From: Melitaea cinxia
Lineage: Eukaryota > Arthropoda > Insecta > Lepidoptera > Nymphalidae
Length of the DNA: 64,000 nt
Direction of reading: 5' to 3'
NCBI RefSeq assembly: GCF_905220565.1
Contig: NC_059418.1
Coordinates: 9,539,441-9,603,440 of the forward strand
Position 1 is the first letter of the stretch. Every line of letters starts with the position of its first letter. The notes beneath the pieces are model-generated. The model made no database searches, was not told where the DNA came from, and saw only the letters and a program-made list of their open reading frames with translations. A program made the translations under genes and the position numbers. Below, piece after piece: positions 22,965 through 33,938 of this stretch.

Positions 22965-23112
22965 CAAAACAGGAGAAGATTTTCCATTAGATTGTATTTC
23001 TTTATGTATTAAAAAAAGAGTCATCGAACTAGGTCCCATGCAGTAAAAAGTTCTCGGGTAAGACACTTAAAATACAGTGGAATTGATAAGCTCCTACTTT
23101 TTTGAAATTTAT
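22965..23112. repeat. CCGACTTC-family scrap
   Basis: CGACTTCCAAAACAGGAGAAG through CTCCTACTTTTTTGAAATT, similar to 15580-15730. Confidence 0.45.
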
Positions 23113-23118
23113 GAAAAA

Positions 23119-23559
23119 CTAGCGACCCGCCCCTGCCTCGCACGTGTGCAATGCTGATACTAAATATACTACATAATGTCTTTATAGTGTGAAGCTAGCT
23201 TATAGCATGGTTATTACCATAATAACAACAACATTCAAATATGCGTCGTTAGATTACACGTTGTTACAGAATGCGTTGAAGACATAAAGGTTCACTGCTC
23301 GTTCCCCGTAGGTGATAGCGTGATAATATGCAGCCTGTATGTTGACCCGACTTCTTAATAATATTCGTGCCAAATTTAAAGTAAACCCATGCAGTACTTT
23401 TTGAGTTTATCCCGGACATACATACAGACAAACAGACAAATATTCTAAAAACTATATTCTTGGCTTCGGTATCGATTGTAGATCACACCCCAAATATTCT
23501 TTTAAAAAAATATTTCATGTACAGTTTTGACTTTCCTACCATTTTATTATATCTATAGA
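23119..23559 (-). mobile_element. Non-autonomous Helitron, 441 bp
   Basis: On the minus strand it starts TCTATAGATATAATAAAATG and ends GGGGCGGGTCGCTAG. It is inserted exactly between A and T (A|TC...CTAG|T), the hallmark of Helitrons, with no target duplication. No Rep/helicase ORF. The CGACCCGCCCC end is one I recall as abundant in moths and butterflies. Confidence 0.75.
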
Positions 23560-23667
23560 TAAAAAAAAAAAAACAAAGTAAATTCCCTTAGATAACAAAC
23601 TTTTATCATTGACTGTTTTGTTTTTATTTGTTTTTATATCTACTATTATAACGCACATTGTGTATAG

Positions 23668-23800
23668 ACTAGCCCGATGGCGCAGTTTCTAGTGGTCCTT
23701 CTTACTGCTCCGCGGGTTGCGGGTTTGATTTCCGCCTGAGTCTGTAAGTAGTATTTATATTTATTTATTTATATGTATATGCATTATTTCTACGTATATT
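23668..23800 (+). mobile_element. tRNA-headed SINE fragment
   Basis: GATGGCGCAGTTTCTAGTGG resembles an A box and GGGTTGCGGGTTTGATTTCC a weak B box, followed by an AT-rich body. Confidence 0.45.
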
Positions 23801-23908
23801 CATCAAATAAATATTCAACAGTCTGCTGTTACATGTAACATGAGCATTAAGTTGCTTACCATAGGAACAGACGACCGTGTGTGTATGTTATAAGACAAAA
23901 AAAAACAT

Positions 23909-26058
23909 ACACACAGTGACGTGGTAAGGAACTGCAAAATTCGCAAGATAAAATTCAGATACAAAAATAAAAAAATGATATAAAAATAATAGCCGTAATA
24001 AAATAAATTGTATGAAAGTAACAAGAGTCCAAATATTAGGGCTCTAAGGCTATCCTATCTGCAGGCGGACAATAAATAAATAAATATAAATAGCAGAATG
24101 ACAGCGAAGATTTAGTTACGGGGGGTTCCGTTACACACTGTGACGTGTAAGGAACTGCAAAAATTACTCTCTCAAGTGCTGTTTATCACTGGGTGGTGAC
24201 AATCCCAACGGGTTTTACAGATATACTTGAACACAACAACAACGATCTCGCCACCGCGATTCAGTATTTACAGCCAACGATGAGCGCCATCTATCGACAC
24301 ACATATATGTGTTATATGTGTGTATGAATGTGATTATAATTCTGCATTGTAAAGTCAAATATTTTACTAACCATTCGTAAATATAGTATTATTGTTTGGT
24401 TTTACGTAAATAAAACACCTGATAGATGTTTAAAGTACATTTTACAATATGATCTGAAGACAGGATCATACAGGAAGATATTCACAGACTAGTTGGATAC
24501 AGATAAAATAATTGAAATCAATACGATTCGTCTGAGCGACATCTGCGAGGAGCGGTCCTGTCGCGGCTTGTAATATGAATATTTAATTAAAAGTTACTAA
24601 TAATTGTGTAACTGATAATTTATGTGAATTAAAAAAAAAGCTATTTAGAACCCTGAAATACAATTTCATTATATTTCTACGTATTTCAAGGACTGCAACG
24701 AATGCATTAAGTTTTAAGCTCTGTTGTCTAAACTAACAAACCTCGTCGACGTTTAGCCTAGTGGAATGTTGTAGGAATGTAGCCGAAGTTACTACCTCAC
24801 TTAATTATTACTATAGTTTAAATAATATTATAGTTGAACGTTCATTAAAGTTAAAAACTTTATTTTAAGCCAATAAGGATTCGTCACTAACAAAATTGCC
24901 TCAAAGCATAGAGTGCACGGAAAATGAAAACTTGTTCAATTTTTTTTTTGTAGTTCAAATGTGAGTGTAAGTGCAATATTTGAATTACAGTTCAAATATT
25001 GCACCTGCAGACTACATGCCAGTTTCAAATTATCAGTATCGCCTTTATATACAAACATTAAAATCTTACCATCGCGATTCAGATATTGTAAATGACGATG
25101 AGAGCCATCTAGTAACAAGTAGACACTCTATGACACTCCGAACATTCACATTCTTCGATCTACGTTTCTTCACTCCAACTGCAATGGAACGACGCTTTGT
25201 TACAAAATTTAATCATAATTATCAGAACTGTGTACTCTACCTCTGTGATTTTTATAGTTTTTAAAATTATGTACATGAGATATATACATGAGAAAATCAA
25301 TACAGAACTGGTTGCATCTCCTGATCTTTAAGCAAATAAAACTTGAGTGACAGTTGAAATTGAGAATTGTTATACCGTTGACAGCTGCGTGCAACGGAAG
25401 TGCAAAAATTAAAGAAACATAAGAGAAACTGAAGATGTACTCCCTACTTGAAACATAATGTTTGAGTTTACACTCAAAAATAAAATCTTGCCATCGTGAT
25501 TTAGGATTCATAACTGACGGTGAGGTTCGTCTGTCAGTGACTGCGTTTGTGTCACACAATAAAGATCGACTTCAATTTATATGCACAAGTACGCGTTATT
25601 AGATATAGCTCACAATTACTCGTAAAATCTTGGTCAAAATTAATCGAAATGTTTAGAGATAGTAATGTACGCGCCCAGTTTTGTGATTTGATTTAAATCT
25701 ACCGTCAGTGGACTTCATTGTTATAATTTTAAATGACTTTTATTATTGTTATATCGATGTTCATCGTATGTTTCGACGTGTTGACAGCTGGCGCTGATCG
25801 TTGGTTTACAATAATGAATCTCGGTCACAAGACTTTTTATTATTGTAAATAAAGTCAGTTATGATAATTTTGAAAATGGGAGTACTCGCAATTCGTGTGA
25901 GTTTTATTACACACATTGGCATGTTTCTCATAAAAACTTTAAACAAAATTATGACAAGGTTTTAAGGTCTAAGTTCCCTCATAAGTTTAACAAAACTGTA
26001 CTACTTAAATTTCGTCTTAGGACTTTATATCAATAATTATTATATATATCCACCCACT
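23909..26058. repeat. ~2.1-kb repeat family C, copy 2
   Basis: Near-identical partner of 17317-19451. Left flanks of the two copies differ (microsatellite-like here, LINE tail there) and right flanks differ after CCACCCACT. It is therefore either a mobile element or a recent segmental copy of a defined unit. Confidence 0.85.
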
Positions 26059-26216
26059 TATATTACCCACTTTTTATTATTATTGTCATTATTATTTTAT
26101 TTTTTTAGATAATTATTGTGATGTTGTAATTTTATCACTTAATTGTAAATAATATGACTATGAATTGATGAACTTATGATCTGATAATGATAATTACTTA
26201 TGTATGTGTGTATGTA

Positions 26217-26257
<41 letters not shown>

Positions 26258-26445
26258 TTTAAATAATAATTATAATAATGTATCTTAACAGGATAACTTT
26301 GCATGTCGTGTTTGCTTTAATATGGTTGTACATTTATAAATGTAGTTTATTATAAAATTAATATTGTCAAGTATAAGGAATGTAACAACTGCTAGCAAAC
26401 CAATTTAAATAAATAAATAAATAAATTAATTAATTCATTTTGAAT
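26059..26445 (+). repeat. LINE-like 3' end with (TAAA)n tail and GT microsatellite
   Basis: Positions 26200-26257 are a (GT)n/(TATG)n microsatellite. TTAACAGGATAACTTTGC and a terminal AATAAATAAATAAATAAATT tail at 26408-26430 resemble a CR1/Jockey-type 3' end. No ORF. Confidence 0.4.
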
Positions 26446-26942
26446 ATTATGCCAAGATAATGGGGCATACGATGCTGAGCTTTTTGTATTCGAGAAATGT
26501 AATCTGATAATATATTATCAAAATTTTAAATACTCTCTACCAATTTAAAAAAAATTACCGCTATTTGAGTCAAACAACTTTTCAGTTGTTCCTCGAAAAG
26601 CTATATTTTGACGTGCCGAAAATTTGATTAATATACTGAAATAAAATAATGAAAACTAATATTGAAAATTGAATAAATAAACTGTCAATCCCCATCTGTC
26701 ATTTTTTTTAAAAGGCGACGGAACGTGTACGTACAGACGTGCGCTTACGCAGAGGTAAGTCAATCGATTGAAATATTTTCCAATTAATAATGATTGTCAG
26801 ATTTATCATTATTAGTAACTAGTTGAAAGTATCAAATGTGAACAAGCAGTGTTTGTGTGCCGTCAGTTTTTATGTCCTTTGCATAAAACAAATGGTTCCA
26901 TCAGCAAATTTCTCCGGCGCTATCTAATGATTCATATTATAG

Positions 26943-27252
26943 AGCTTCGTCATCACGATGTCGTACACGAGGGCGTGAAAGAAGTGTATCGCGTAGACGT
27001 GGACACGGACGTGGTTTAAGTCTCGGCAAAGAAATTCAACGGCTACAGTTGCTACCCTTATCTACTCGACAGATTGTGATTAGAAATCGCCAAAATAATG
27101 ATGGCATTCAAGACTCGTGGACGAAAGATACTTTGGAACCAGAAATTAATGATTTAATACAGCTAGGACATATTCATAAAGAAACTAAGGATTGAGGATG
27201 GAATGAGTTCTATGATCAGTATATCGATGATGGCTTGAGCTTAGTTGACTAG
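26943..27252 (+). pseudogene. Candidate spliced exon of an unrecognised gene or relic
   Basis: Bounded by an acceptor (TTCATATTATAG) and a donor (GTTG|GTAAAT). A possible upstream exon ends CGCAGAG|GTAAGT at about 26755 and a possible downstream exon begins after TTATATTTTCAG at 27321. One frame is open for about 82 codons and encodes an Arg-rich stretch (ERSVSRRRGHGRG) followed by a mixed hydrophilic segment. A stop (about 27195) and a second stop at the exon end break it. I recognise no family. It lies upstream of a Helitron 3' terminus in the same orientation, so it could be a captured gene fragment. The alternative is chance splice-like signals in non-coding DNA. Confidence 0.3.
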
Positions 27253-27541
27253 TTGGTAAATAATTATTAAAATATTCCTCTTAATTATTCTATTTACTGT
27301 TTGAATTATTTATATTTTCAGTGTGTAATTTATCGACCGTTTCTTATTAATGTGTGCTTTTTAGCTCATTGATAAATTATTTACTATTGGAAACTTTATT
27401 AGATAATGTTTTTAGTGACGTATCTATGCATGGGGAAGATATAAATCGAAATTGGGAAGAGGAATATTTAAAAACCCCCCGTATGGATATTAAAAAGAAC
27501 TGTATGACAGCCAAAATACTAGACTTATATGAGGAACGACC

Positions 27542-27717
27542 TTCTTCTTCTTCTTCTTCTTCTTCTTCTTCTTCTTCTTCTTCTTCTTCTTCTTCTTCTT
27601 CTTCTTCTTCTTCTTCTTCTTCTTCTTCTTCTTCTTCTTCTTCTTCTTCTTCTTCTTCTTCTTCTTCTTCTTCTTCTTCTTCTTCTTCTTCTTCTTCTTC
27701 TTCTTCTTCTTCTTCTT
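27542..27717. repeat. Pure (TTC)n microsatellite, about 58 units
   Basis: About 176 bp of uninterrupted TTC. The poly-Ser, poly-Leu and poly-Lys frames through it are by-products. It ends abruptly at a GC-richer segment (CACCCGGCTCGACTTCACCC). Confidence 0.95.
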
Positions 27718-28056
27718 TCTCACCCGGCTCGACTTCACCCGACTTCCACGGTTGTTACTCCGCGCTTTCTCTGCCGCAGACAATACATGTATTCCTTACT
27801 CCGTTATCACGTCATGTTCCTCACAGGCCTTCACCGCTGTCGAGTCTCACTCTGCGGCCTATTATTATTATTTATTATACATATTTTATTTTAATTGAAC
27901 AAAAAATTCGTAGTCTTTCGACGTCATTAATGTAGCCTTATTTTAGTCTATCGACGACGTTTTCTCGACTTTCGATAGATGGCGTTGGAGCAACATAATA
28001 TTTATTTAAGTGCTATAAAATTTGTTCTTTAAAGTATGTTATTTGGTTAATATAAT

Positions 28057-28092
28057 AATTAACGCCCAACGAAGTGGGCAGGGGTCGGCTAG
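28057..28092 (+). mobile_element. Helitron 3' terminus
   Basis: Hairpin GCCCA-ACGAAG-TGGGC (28064-28079) followed by AGGGGTCGGCTAG|T is a textbook Helitron 3' end. The 5' TC end is not identified. The upstream 27930-28056 probably belongs to the element. Confidence 0.7.
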
Positions 28093-28122
28093 TATGTATG
28101 TATAATAATTTCTCAAACTTAC

Positions 28123-28267
28123 AGTGACGCGCCAAACTCTTTAGTTCGGCTACGTAACTCGCAACGCTCTCGCCGGCAGGCTGCAGCCGGCAGTTTTCGC
28201 CTAAGCCGGTTCCGCTCGGCCAAAATAGACGGAGGCGGTTGTAGAGGATCTTTCACTATCACTACCG
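28123..28267 (-). CDS. Candidate GC-rich exon, unknown
   Basis: A 145-nt GC-rich segment on the minus strand between an acceptor-like TTAATATTCGGCAG and a strong donor GTAAGT. One frame is open throughout (47 complete codons, Arg-rich, including ILAERNRLRRKLP). That frame is the one that would continue from the donor of the STAT exon at 29881-30027. I do not recognise the peptide, and it does not resemble a STAT tail. An acceptor-like sequence also exists on the plus strand (CTCAAACTTACAG), so orientation is not settled. It could equally be part of a mobile element. Confidence 0.25.
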
Positions 28268-28299
28268 CTGCCGAATATTAATAAAAGTTGGTTTAATAT

Positions 28300-28890
28300 T
28301 TATACAAATAAACAATCTGTTAGTAAATACTTGTTAACAAAGATTAAGCATAGTTTAAGACCCAATAGTGTATAATAAAGAATAAAACTTGTATAAATTA
28401 AAATTAGCCAAGATTAAAATAATTTGAAATGGGGATGATAAACATCACCAAAAAAAAATTACATTATACAAAAATAACAACATAAAATAATAGCCTGTAA
28501 ACCAAAATCATTTTTAAAACAAATTACGTACAATTCAAGTAAGTGTAGCTAAGTAAAAAGCAGGCCAAAAAAACGTTGTGGGGAACCCCCCGAGTAAGAA
28601 AGAGATGAACGAAAGAAAGAACAAGTATGCAGCATGAAAGTAAGAGAGGCATGAAAGCGAGAAAAGAAATGAAAGAGATTAAAACTTCGGTTTTTAAAAA
28701 TGAAGCGGACAAAAACAATACCCGAATATAAATCTCACATTTTGTTCGAATTAAAAAAATACATAATGTCGTTTACTCCTTACTCTAAATTCTCGTATTT
28801 CTTTCTACTTCAAGTCTAAATTACCAAATACTATCTTTAAAAAATTACTCCAATTTTCCACTTTTAGTATGATTGGGACAGTTATAAGTC
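28300..28890. other. Interval without a recognised gene
   Basis: AT-rich. Positions 28563-28682 (GGGAACCCCCCGAGTAAGAAAG...) repeat at 47760-47867, showing another dispersed family. Nothing else recognised. Confidence 0.4.
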
Positions 28891-28899
28891 AATTTTTAA

Positions 28900-29175
28900 A
28901 AAACACACAGACACACATCAGCCTATCACAAGCTCAATTCACCACGCTGCTGCACTGCGGGTATATTCCCTGCAGTGAGTGGTGTTTATGATAACAACCG
29001 AAAACGACAACTTGGCATGTTCTCCAAGGCATGGCGGAGAGACATCAAAATCGGAAACAAACATTTGTACAAATACTGTATATCCATAAAATATCCATCC
29101 CGAGCGGGAGTCGAACCCGCAAACCGCCGATGTTTAGGCGTCACCACGCACCACTACACCAGTACGGCTGTTGTA
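28900..29175 (-). mobile_element. tRNA-derived SINE
   Basis: On the minus strand the head at about 29172-29095 has an A box (TGGTGTAGTGG) and a B box (GGGTTCGACTCCC). It is followed by a ~180-bp body with GTGGTGAATTGAGC and a TGATGTGTGT tail. This is the standard Pol III SINE layout. Confidence 0.65.
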
Positions 29176-29311
29176 GTTGAGTAGACTTAATGGTTAAATA
29201 ATGGTCTTTTTAACACAGAACAGTAAATTATATTCATAAATAAATAAATATATGCCACAGAAATAATAATGGCGAGCGAGTTGCATTTTTGGGATTTGCA
29301 TTTATATTTAA

Positions 29312-29504
29312 CTAGCTTCTGCACGCGACATCGTCCGCGTGGACTCCGCTTCTATTGCTCTTAGCAGACGATATATATCCTACAGCCTTCCTCGACAAAT
29401 GGGCTATTTAATAGTGAACGAATTTTTCAAATTCAACCAGTAGGTCCTGAGATTAGCTCTTTCAAACAAACATACAAACAAACTCTTCAGCATTATAATA
29501 TAGA
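29312..29504 (-). mobile_element. Short Helitron, followed by a second terminus in tandem
   Basis: On the minus strand it starts TCTATATTATAATGCTGAAG and ends GCAGAAGCTAG|T, matching a Helitron family I recall as widespread in Lepidoptera. At its 5' side another CTAG terminus begins immediately (CTAGCTTTATCACGC at 29505), so two Helitrons lie end to end. The interval 29505-29880 contains the second, degraded copy and nothing else recognised. Confidence 0.6.
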
Positions 29505-29880
29505 CTAGCTTTATCACGCAGTTTTATCCGCGTTAATTTTAGGACAAAACGTACTAATCATATTTTGGAACCGTTACTGTTCAACCCGGGCGACATTAAG
29601 CGAGTTAATTTGATTTTACATTATCTCCTAAATTATAAGACAAAGTATATGTTCATAAAATTGTCTCGTCAATAAAGTTATTTTCAATCGTAAGTATTCA
29701 TATGTCTACCTAATAATAATGCGATAACCTTTTCATTTTTCGTGACCAGTAATTTGTTGTAGTTACTTGAAAACTATTATATTTGCTATAATATTAGTTG
29801 AAATCAAATTTAAATTAATTGTGGTCGAATGTCGATCACTGGGTGACCTAGCTAGTAATGAATAAATAAGTTTCACTGAC

Positions 29881-30027
29881 CAGGCTTAATGTAGTACTTG
29901 AAGAAAACGTCATCCTTTCCCACGTTGGGGCAGAGGAACTGCAGCTGTGCCAGATCTAGGATACGATCTGCCAGGGAGGTCAAGTCCCTGGAAGTGAAGG
30001 GCTGCAGGCTGAACACTTCGTTGCCCT
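29881..30027 (-). CDS. STAT, second SH2-domain exon
   Basis: This exon encodes the C-terminal half of a STAT SH2 domain. The 147-nt exon reads from acceptor ATATTCCGCAG to donor G|GTCAGT. It supplies 2 nt completing the Glu codon split with the exon at 43659, then 48 codons, then 1 nt. Visible family features are the FSLQPFTSRDL segment, the LADRILDL helix and KDDVFFKYYIKP at the domain end, closest to STAT5-type KDEVFAKYYTP. STATs are cytoplasmic factors that dimerise through SH2-phosphotyrosine contacts and move to the nucleus. The following exon with the activating tyrosine is not identified. The intron upstream is 13,631 bp, nearly all of it two nested BEL elements. Confidence 0.92.
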
Positions 30028-30683
30028 CTGCGGAATATATGTTTATAAATGACTGGGCTTGGATTGAGAGTTTTCAAGAATAGCTCTTTCTCTTTTAAGG
30101 TTCCGTACCCAAATTCTGTTACGCAATAGCTACCTTTGGCGCTCAAGTGAACAGTTCTAAATAGACAGCCCATAACATATGAGGTATTTTGTGAAATATA
30201 TTAAGACCCCTCACTGGCCTACCTTTAACCTCGTCAAAAGTGTGTATGAAATTCACACATGGCAGAAGTGAAACTTCTGAAAAGTCATAGGAATAATAAT
30301 AATAAATACTCTTTATTGTACACCACAAAAAAACAACTACAAAAATAAGTGACACATGCAAAGAAAGATGTACAAAGGTGGTCTTATCGCAAAGAGCAAT
30401 TTCTTTCAGACGACCTTTGGGCATAGGACATAGCATAGGAAAAGAGATGCGGTGGGGAAGTGTACAAACAGTGGATAAAGAATTGGCATATAGTTAACAA
30501 GCAATATGATATTAGAAGAATTAAATATACATACATATACACACATACATATATAGGAAGGTAGGCCATTGCTATGTTCTATCAACTATAATCACGGTCT
30601 CGTAAAAATGGTCCTAAGTGCTGTGCAAAACGAGTATCTTACACGTTTTGTGCAGTAATGTATTCAGTCTGATTCTCTCATAT
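30028..30683. other. STAT intron remainder
   Basis: Intronic. Positions 30290-30570 (CTCTTTATTGTACACCAC, GGTGGTCTTATCGC, CATACATATACACAC) resemble the 3' UTR of the LINE at 59413 and are probably a LINE 3'-end remnant. Nothing else seen. Confidence 0.6.
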
Positions 30684-30826
30684 TGTACATGAGAATAAGG
30701 TTCAAATTGTGTAGAAGTTTTTTGAAGGGTCGAATGAAAGATGCGTGTGTCCAGCTTAGAGGTTTATTTCTGACTAACTTGACGTTTGTAAGTAAAGTGA
30801 CATTAATAGACATATTCACATAGACA
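30684..30826 (-). repeat. BEL1 3' LTR
   Basis: 143 bp, starting TGTCTATGTG and ending CATGTACA on the minus strand. Short for a BEL/Pao LTR. Confidence 0.88.
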
Positions 30827-30845
30827 TTCCGCCCCCCAAAGGACG

Positions 30846-31588
30846 GCGTTCTTATATAACACAAACACAATTATATTTTATAACACAAATAACATCAAAT
30901 CAACGGATCTACCATGAGCTGTTCAATTTTTATGCAGGCCAATCTACAAGTCTTATTAACAATGTTATAAATTTATTAATATTATTCAAATATCAGAAAA
31001 AGAAAAAAGAAACAGCAGTTTAATTTCAATTCATTATAGGTGCTCATAGTATATCCCCAGGTAAGTATCACTTAATATTTTTTTTTACAAACTTACTATT
31101 ATTTTACAAACTTATTATTTTTTACATCCAATGATATTCAGTTTCAATTTCTATAAAATGTTTTACCTTTTTTTTTTTTTCAGAAGTTTGACATATAATT
31201 GACAACTATATTCTTACTTAATTATAACTCAATATAGTTAGCTCTAATTTTACTGAACCCTGAAAATGACATTACAATCATTTTCCTCTTTTGAAAATAT
31301 AAATTGATGCTACTATTTATTTCAAAATTAGTCTCTGAATATCCAACCACTTAAGTACATATATATTGCAATTGCTAAATGCATACAAAATCATTTTACA
31401 GGTAAATAACTTAACTTAGATAAATGCAGTGTCTATACAATACAGTAACAAAAGGTAACAATACAATAAAGTAAACTTTTAATTTATAATGTAAATAAAA
31501 TTTGAAAAATGTTAAGTTGTTTTATTTATGTTAATTAATGGCCAGTTAAATAAAGTATGTATGGTACCTATTAGTTAAACTGTAATTT
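30846..31588 (-). other. BEL1 3' untranslated region
   Basis: About 740 bp of AT-rich DNA between the integrase stop and the polypurine tract. No ORF and nothing else recognised. Confidence 0.6.
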
Positions 31589-33832
31589 TTAATTATTTTG
31601 TGTCTCATCATTGTTTTGTTTCAAAAGCATACATATTTTATTTAAAGGTCGTTTAAAAATACCCTTTTTACATTTGATTGACACTACACGAGTAATATTG
31701 TCTGGACCGACATGTTTATGAATTATTTTACCTAATACCCACTTACTAGGTGGAATATTATCCTCCTTTAATATTACAATATCACCGATTTCTGGTTCAG
31801 TGTTTTTACTATGCCATTTATATCTTTGATTAAGACTTACTAAATATTCCTTGGACCATCTGTTCCAGAAATCATTTACCATTTTTTGTGTCAATTTCCA
31901 CCTTTCATGACACGGTATTTTACATAGACTATAATTTTCATCAGTTAAGTTAAGTAAGGGCTCACCAATCAAAAAATGACCAGGTGTCAGGGGTAAGGGA
32001 TCATTAGGGTCGTCGCTCAAAATTGTTAAAGGTCGCGAATTTAAACATGCTTCTACTTGCGTTAGCACTGTAGTTAGTTCCTCGTATGTAAGTGTTGTAT
32101 CCCCAATGACTCTTCTAAGATGTACCTTCATACTGCGAACCCCCGCTTCCCATAAGCCACCGAAATTTGGTGCGTGAGGAGGAATGAAATGCCATGTAGT
32201 ACGCTCTAATGTTAACAACTCTGCTAATTCACCTGTCATTGAAGATTTAGCACTCTTAAACATATTTTGCAATTGTTTGTCGGCTCCTACAAAATTAGTA
32301 CCATTATCACTGTATATGTTTGAACAATGTCCTCTCCTCGCTGTGAAACGCCTAAATGCTGCGACAAATCCATTTGTTGTTAAATCCGTTACTGCCTCTA
32401 GATGTATGGCACGAGTTACCATACATATAAACACACATATGTATCCTTTGTAGGCCTTAGCACCTCTGCCAGGTGAAAATCTAATGTTGATAGGTCCTGT
32501 ATAGTCCACGCCAGCTGAACTAAAAGGTCGACTTGGTTTCAGTCGTACCTCTGGCAACTGACCCATCAATTGCTGAGTAGTTTTCTTCGAGTATCTAATA
32601 CATGTTACACACTCACGGTAATATTTCTTTACTTGACCTTTAGCTCGTAAGATCCAATATTTTGATCTGATATAGTTTAACATCATCTGGGGTCCGCCAT
32701 GTAAAGTTTTCTTGTGAGCATTCATAATTAAAAGTCTGCTAAGATGACTCTTAGCAGGTAAAATTATGGGATGCTGAGTATCATAGGGCACCTTTGATTG
32801 CTGAATCCGACCTCCAACTCTTAGTATTCCTATTTCATCAAAAATAGGACAAAGATTACGGATTTTACTTCCCTTAGAAACACATCCACGAGACTTTAAC
32901 TGTTTTATTTCATTTTTAAATTCTATACCTTGAACTTGTTTTATACAATTTTCTAAAGTTTTATTAATTTCATCTAATGTAACAAATTTAGACTCACTTT
33001 GCTTTTTATCTTTTCTTTGAATAACATTTAACCATCTCTTACAGTATGATATGATTCTCAGCATTTTTGATAAATCAGAAAATTTTGTCCAAATCAAATC
33101 TTGTTCACTTTCTACTAAAACAGTTAAAATCTTGACCTTCTCTTCTTCTTGTGTGTCATCTATCTCTAAGTAATTTAATTTCATGTTCCTTGTAGACAAC
33201 CAGGTAGGGCCTTTCCACCATAATGTATGATTCACCAATTCTGAAGCTTGTAAGCCTCTTGAGGCACAGTCAGCTGGGTTTACTTCTGAAGCAACATGAC
33301 CCCACTGTTCATAGTCTAAGATATTTAAAATGTCAGAAACTCTGTTGCTTACAAAGGTATTCCATCGACTTGGTCCTCCCTTCAGCCACGCCAACACAAT
33401 TGTGGAATCAGACCACGCATGTAAGTTAACTTTAGGTATATTCATTACTTGAGCTGTCTCAAAAATTAGTTTAGCTGCCAGAGCCGCGGAACAGAGTTCC
33501 AGCCTAGGTATGGAAATTTGTTTATCAATTGGAGCTACTTTTGTCTTGGCTGTTATTAAGTTCACAAAGACCTTTTCATCCTTGACTACACGAACATAAA
33601 CAACTGCCCCATATGCTAACAGAGAAGCATCTGCAAAAACATGTAATTCTACAGAAGACATCTTAGAGAAATGTAATGATCTAGGTATAGTAATCTTTTT
33701 TATATGTATCAAATTTTCTCTGAAATTTAGCCACTCAGCCAATAAACTTCCTTGCACAGTATCATCCCATTCTAGGCCTGATTTCCATAGCTTCTGCATG
33801 ATCATCTTTGCTATCACAACAACCGGAGCCAA
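31589..33832 (-). CDS. BEL1 pol, RNase H and integrase part
   Basis: A 747-residue open frame, the C-terminal half of a BEL/Pao polyprotein. RNase H motifs are at about residue 66 (FADASLLAYG) and in WSDSTIVLAWL. The integrase HHCC zinc region covers about residues 370-412 (HGGPQMMLNY...CVTCIRYSK). The catalytic triad is visible as GVDYTGP (about 440), YSDNGTNFVGA (about 507) and GLWEAGV (about 560). A DUF5641-type C-terminus (WVLGKIIHKHVGPDN) follows. The first Met is internal: the protein family continues upstream in another frame, so this is not a natural start. The segment 33833-33938 is coding-like in the frame of this ORF. The change of frame near 33938 corresponds to one extra nucleotide or two missing, so BEL1 is defective here. 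Confidence 0.93.
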   Translation of the reverse strand: MAPVVVIAKMIMQKLWKSGLEWDDTVQGSLLAEWLNFRENLIHIKKITIPRSLHFSKMSSVELHVFADASLLAYGAVVYVRVVKDEKVFVNLITAKTKVAPIDKQISIPRLELCSAALAAKLIFETAQVMNIPKVNLHAWSDSTIVLAWLKGGPSRWNTFVSNRVSDILNILDYEQWGHVASEVNPADCASRGLQASELVNHTLWWKGPTWLSTRNMKLNYLEIDDTQEEEKVKILTVLVESEQDLIWTKFSDLSKMLRIISYCKRWLNVIQRKDKKQSESKFVTLDEINKTLENCIKQVQGIEFKNEIKQLKSRGCVSKGSKIRNLCPIFDEIGILRVGGRIQQSKVPYDTQHPIILPAKSHLSRLLIMNAHKKTLHGGPQMMLNYIRSKYWILRAKGQVKKYYRECVTCIRYSKKTTQQLMGQLPEVRLKPSRPFSSAGVDYTGPINIRFSPGRGAKAYKGYICVFICMVTRAIHLEAVTDLTTNGFVAAFRRFTARRGHCSNIYSDNGTNFVGADKQLQNMFKSAKSSMTGELAELLTLERTTWHFIPPHAPNFGGLWEAGVRSMKVHLRRVIGDTTLTYEELTTVLTQVEACLNSRPLTILSDDPNDPLPLTPGHFLIGEPLLNLTDENYSLCKIPCHERWKLTQKMVNDFWNRWSKEYLVSLNQRYKWHSKNTEPEIGDIVILKEDNIPPSKWVLGKIIHKHVGPDNITRVVSIKCKKGIFKRPLNKICMLLKQNNDETQNN

Positions 33833-33938
33833 CCAACCTAAAGGATCATAGAGCTTTGCTATATTTGAAAGAATTTGTCGCTTTGTTATAGGTTGTTTAG
33901 TTTCTGCTAGATTTAAGGTATATTCAAAATTATCCGCA

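Noticed and set aside
27354..27935. 193-residue poly-serine protein (and poly-Leu / poly-Lys frames)
   Set aside because: The frames are produced by the TTC microsatellite; flanking residues show no domain.
29910..30173. 87-residue minus-strand ORF over the STAT exon
   Set aside because: Out of frame with the STAT reading, and the correct frame is fixed by splice sites and phase.
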